A DNA stretch of 64,000 nucleotides, from NCBI GenBank assembly GCA_947646735.1, contig CANTFK010000663.1, forward strand, positions 124,001 to 188,000, in the 5' to 3' direction. The translations under genes were made by a program, and so were the position numbers. The stretch's first letter is position 1. Every line of letters starts with the position of its first letter. The stretch comes from Peronospora farinosa (taxonomy: Eukaryota > Oomycota > Peronosporomycetes > Peronosporales > Peronosporaceae). The notes beneath the pieces were generated by a model, which saw only the letters and a list, made by a program, of their open reading frames with translations, was not told where the DNA came from and did no database searches. Shown here in pieces: positions 62,520 through 64,000 of the stretch.

Positions 62520-62800
62520 CAATAAGGTGGATATAGATGTCTGTCAGAAGACAATATTACCGCGCGAGGAAGCGATCAGGCAAAACTCCGCTGGAATACC
62601 TGTATCGCTTCAATGTGGTGGCAATACGAGCGAAGATTCCTATTCGGGAAGGACCACCATCTGTTCGTTGGGAACACGTGAAACATTTTGTTGCTACACT
62701 AGATGATCGCAATCTGTGAGCCTGACGTTGTTACGCCTTGGGGATACAGAATATATAGAAGTAAAAATTTGGGAGCACATCAACACATGAAAGGTCGACA
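62520..62800 (+). pseudogene. LTR-retrotransposon gag remnant
   Basis: The frame from 62537 encodes YYRARKRSGKTPLEYLYRFN and VRWEHVKHFVATLDDRNL, a capsid stretch common in gag of oomycete LTR elements. After a frameshift at 62719 it continues SLTLLRLGDTEYIEV. No intact gag, and no pol, is linked to it. Confidence 0.6.
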
Positions 62801-63119
62801 AAGTCAGAGTTTAATGGGATCAAGCAAATTCGGTAGCGGTCCGCGTCAGCTTCTACCCTGATATCAACTAAATTAGCCCCTGCTGTGAGGTCGATTCATG
62901 TGGAAAGTGGTAGCAGTGACTCAGACCTGAATGCTCTTGCACATGATCGATATCCGGCGTCCCCTTTTAAACGGACATGCGCTGAGGTGGTTTCCTCCTC
63001 AAACATCTTATTTTTCGGTACCCCCCCCCCACAAAAAAAAAAAATCGTCATCAGATCGCGACGCGATCTCCGCCGCTTTCATGACCAAGTGTAGGCGGAT
63101 CTACACAGCTCTCAAGTCA

Positions 63120-63581
63120 GAGGAAGACTTATAGGCTAAAATCCCTCTTAGTTCTATGCAACCAAAAATGATTAGGGCTTGAAGGCCACTTAGTTCTAAG
63201 GAGCAAGTGCAACAACTAAGAAGTCTCCCGTTTCAAACTCTAGGAGACACTGCTACAGTCAACAAGCGATACTTTCAGAGAACTGCAGAATCCAATGAAA
63301 TTCAAACGATCAACGACCCAAGAATACAAGCCTTATATAGGCTTTGATTCTTAACTTAACTGAAATCTGAATTGTATTTATGCAATAAGATCTGAGAATA
63401 AATCTATCTTAAGTACATTACAGTAGACCAATTACTATAATAGTGACTATTATATGCAGATCCAATATTGGATGACACGTCAGCCAATTATCAGTATATG
63501 TGTACTTAGTACGGCGATATCGGTTATCAAGCCGTAACGAATAAGGGACGGTATTACCAATACCATATCTCAACGCCCACA
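63120..63581 (-). repeat. LTR-like segment with TATA box
   Basis: On the minus strand a block starts TGTGGGCGTTGAGATATGG at 63581 and includes a clear CCTATATAAGG promoter-like box near 63335, followed by a plausible transcribed R-U5-like region. The ends and partner LTR are not visible. The gag remnant at 62520 is on the opposite strand and so belongs to another element. Confidence 0.4.
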
Positions 63582-64000
63582 CTTAATACCTAGGTATCAA
63601 AAATACATTTTATGCATTATACAACCGTCGTGTGACCTCGTTACACAGCAGAAACTAGCGTCATCGAATGTCGTCACGGACGGACGTCATGTACAGCGCC
63701 TCATCAATTCGATATAATCTACATCAGGAATAGGGTGGATAACATCATGAACGTTAAGGTGTAATGCTGAGGCAACAAGCGTTGGGTTATCTTTCCGTGG
63801 CAGGTGATTTGCAAGGCATTTTACGGCCGCAGCTGTAAAAGGTGTCTACAGATGAATTTGGCCGTCTCATATATGCCATAACATGAGCATATGCATTTTC
63901 TGTGCAACAAAACTTTCTTGCCTCGCGATCGCCAACTTACTCAGCTTAATGTCCGTTCGGCATTAGCATTCTACATCCTTTCACACGTCGGCAGCCTTCT
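63582..64000. other. Right-edge spacer, no gene seen
   Basis: Non-coding by eye; probably more retroelement or intergenic sequence. Confidence 0.4.

Overview
The window reads as nuclear DNA of an oomycete, most likely a Peronosporales species (Phytophthora or downy mildew type). Three things point there. The genes are compact and have few introns, and those present are 53-138 nt with GT..AG ends. The TE nests are of Ty3/gypsy and Ty1/copia kinds I recognise from Peronosporales. The protein set is eukaryotic and includes RNA polymerase II RPB2, COQ4, a CRIB-RhoGAP and a sphingolipid desaturase. The species assignment is inference; no marker gene was searched.

Layout. Positions 1-6,660 are a decayed nest of minus-strand gypsy fragments. 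They comprise a 5' LTR plus gag start running off the left edge, a truncated element keeping protease, linker and the start of RT, and a minisatellite-rich solo LTR inserted in that linker. Positions 6,668-12,360 are a degenerate Ty1/copia element with both LTRs; its RNase H is split by an 844-bp solo LTR with a 4-bp target duplication. Positions 12,400-13,800 carry a series of small hairpins followed by CTRR-like ends, resembling repeated Helitron 3' termini. From 14,360 to 61,784 the window is gene-dense with about 21 protein genes. From 62,500 to 64,000 retroelement debris returns (gag remnant and an LTR-like segment).

Genes in order: unknown four-exon gene; COQ4 (-); Arb2-domain/AGC kinase fusion (+); CRIB-RhoGAP (+); type II glycosyltransferase (-), divergent from a GDA1/CD39-like membrane protein (+); CH-domain coiled-coil protein (+); eight-helix double tetraspanin (-), whose three introns I resolved; RPB2 (+); sphingolipid desaturase (-); LisH-cystathionine lyase fusion (+); two Val/Glu-rich proteins, one predicted myristoylated and one tail-anchored (+); nucleostemin/GNL3-type GTPase (+); two tandem Cys-rich secreted membrane proteins (-); FHA/zinc-finger nuclear protein (-); AGFG-type ArfGAP-like adaptor (+); NTF2-like protein (-); SCCPDH-like oxidoreductase (-); three-exon glutaredoxin (-), divergent from an RBM26/27-like RNA-binding protein (+); asparagine synthetase (-).

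There is no operon logic. Neighbours mostly serve unrelated housekeeping functions, with possible co-regulation at short divergent promoters (24,376-24,594 and 57,255-57,478). No tRNA, rRNA or CRISPR was found, and no gene carries an obvious RxLR or Crinkler effector signature. The most unusual items are the domain fusions, the nested LTR history and the hairpin/CTRR array. Intron and start-codon choices were made by eye from reading frame and splice consensus.
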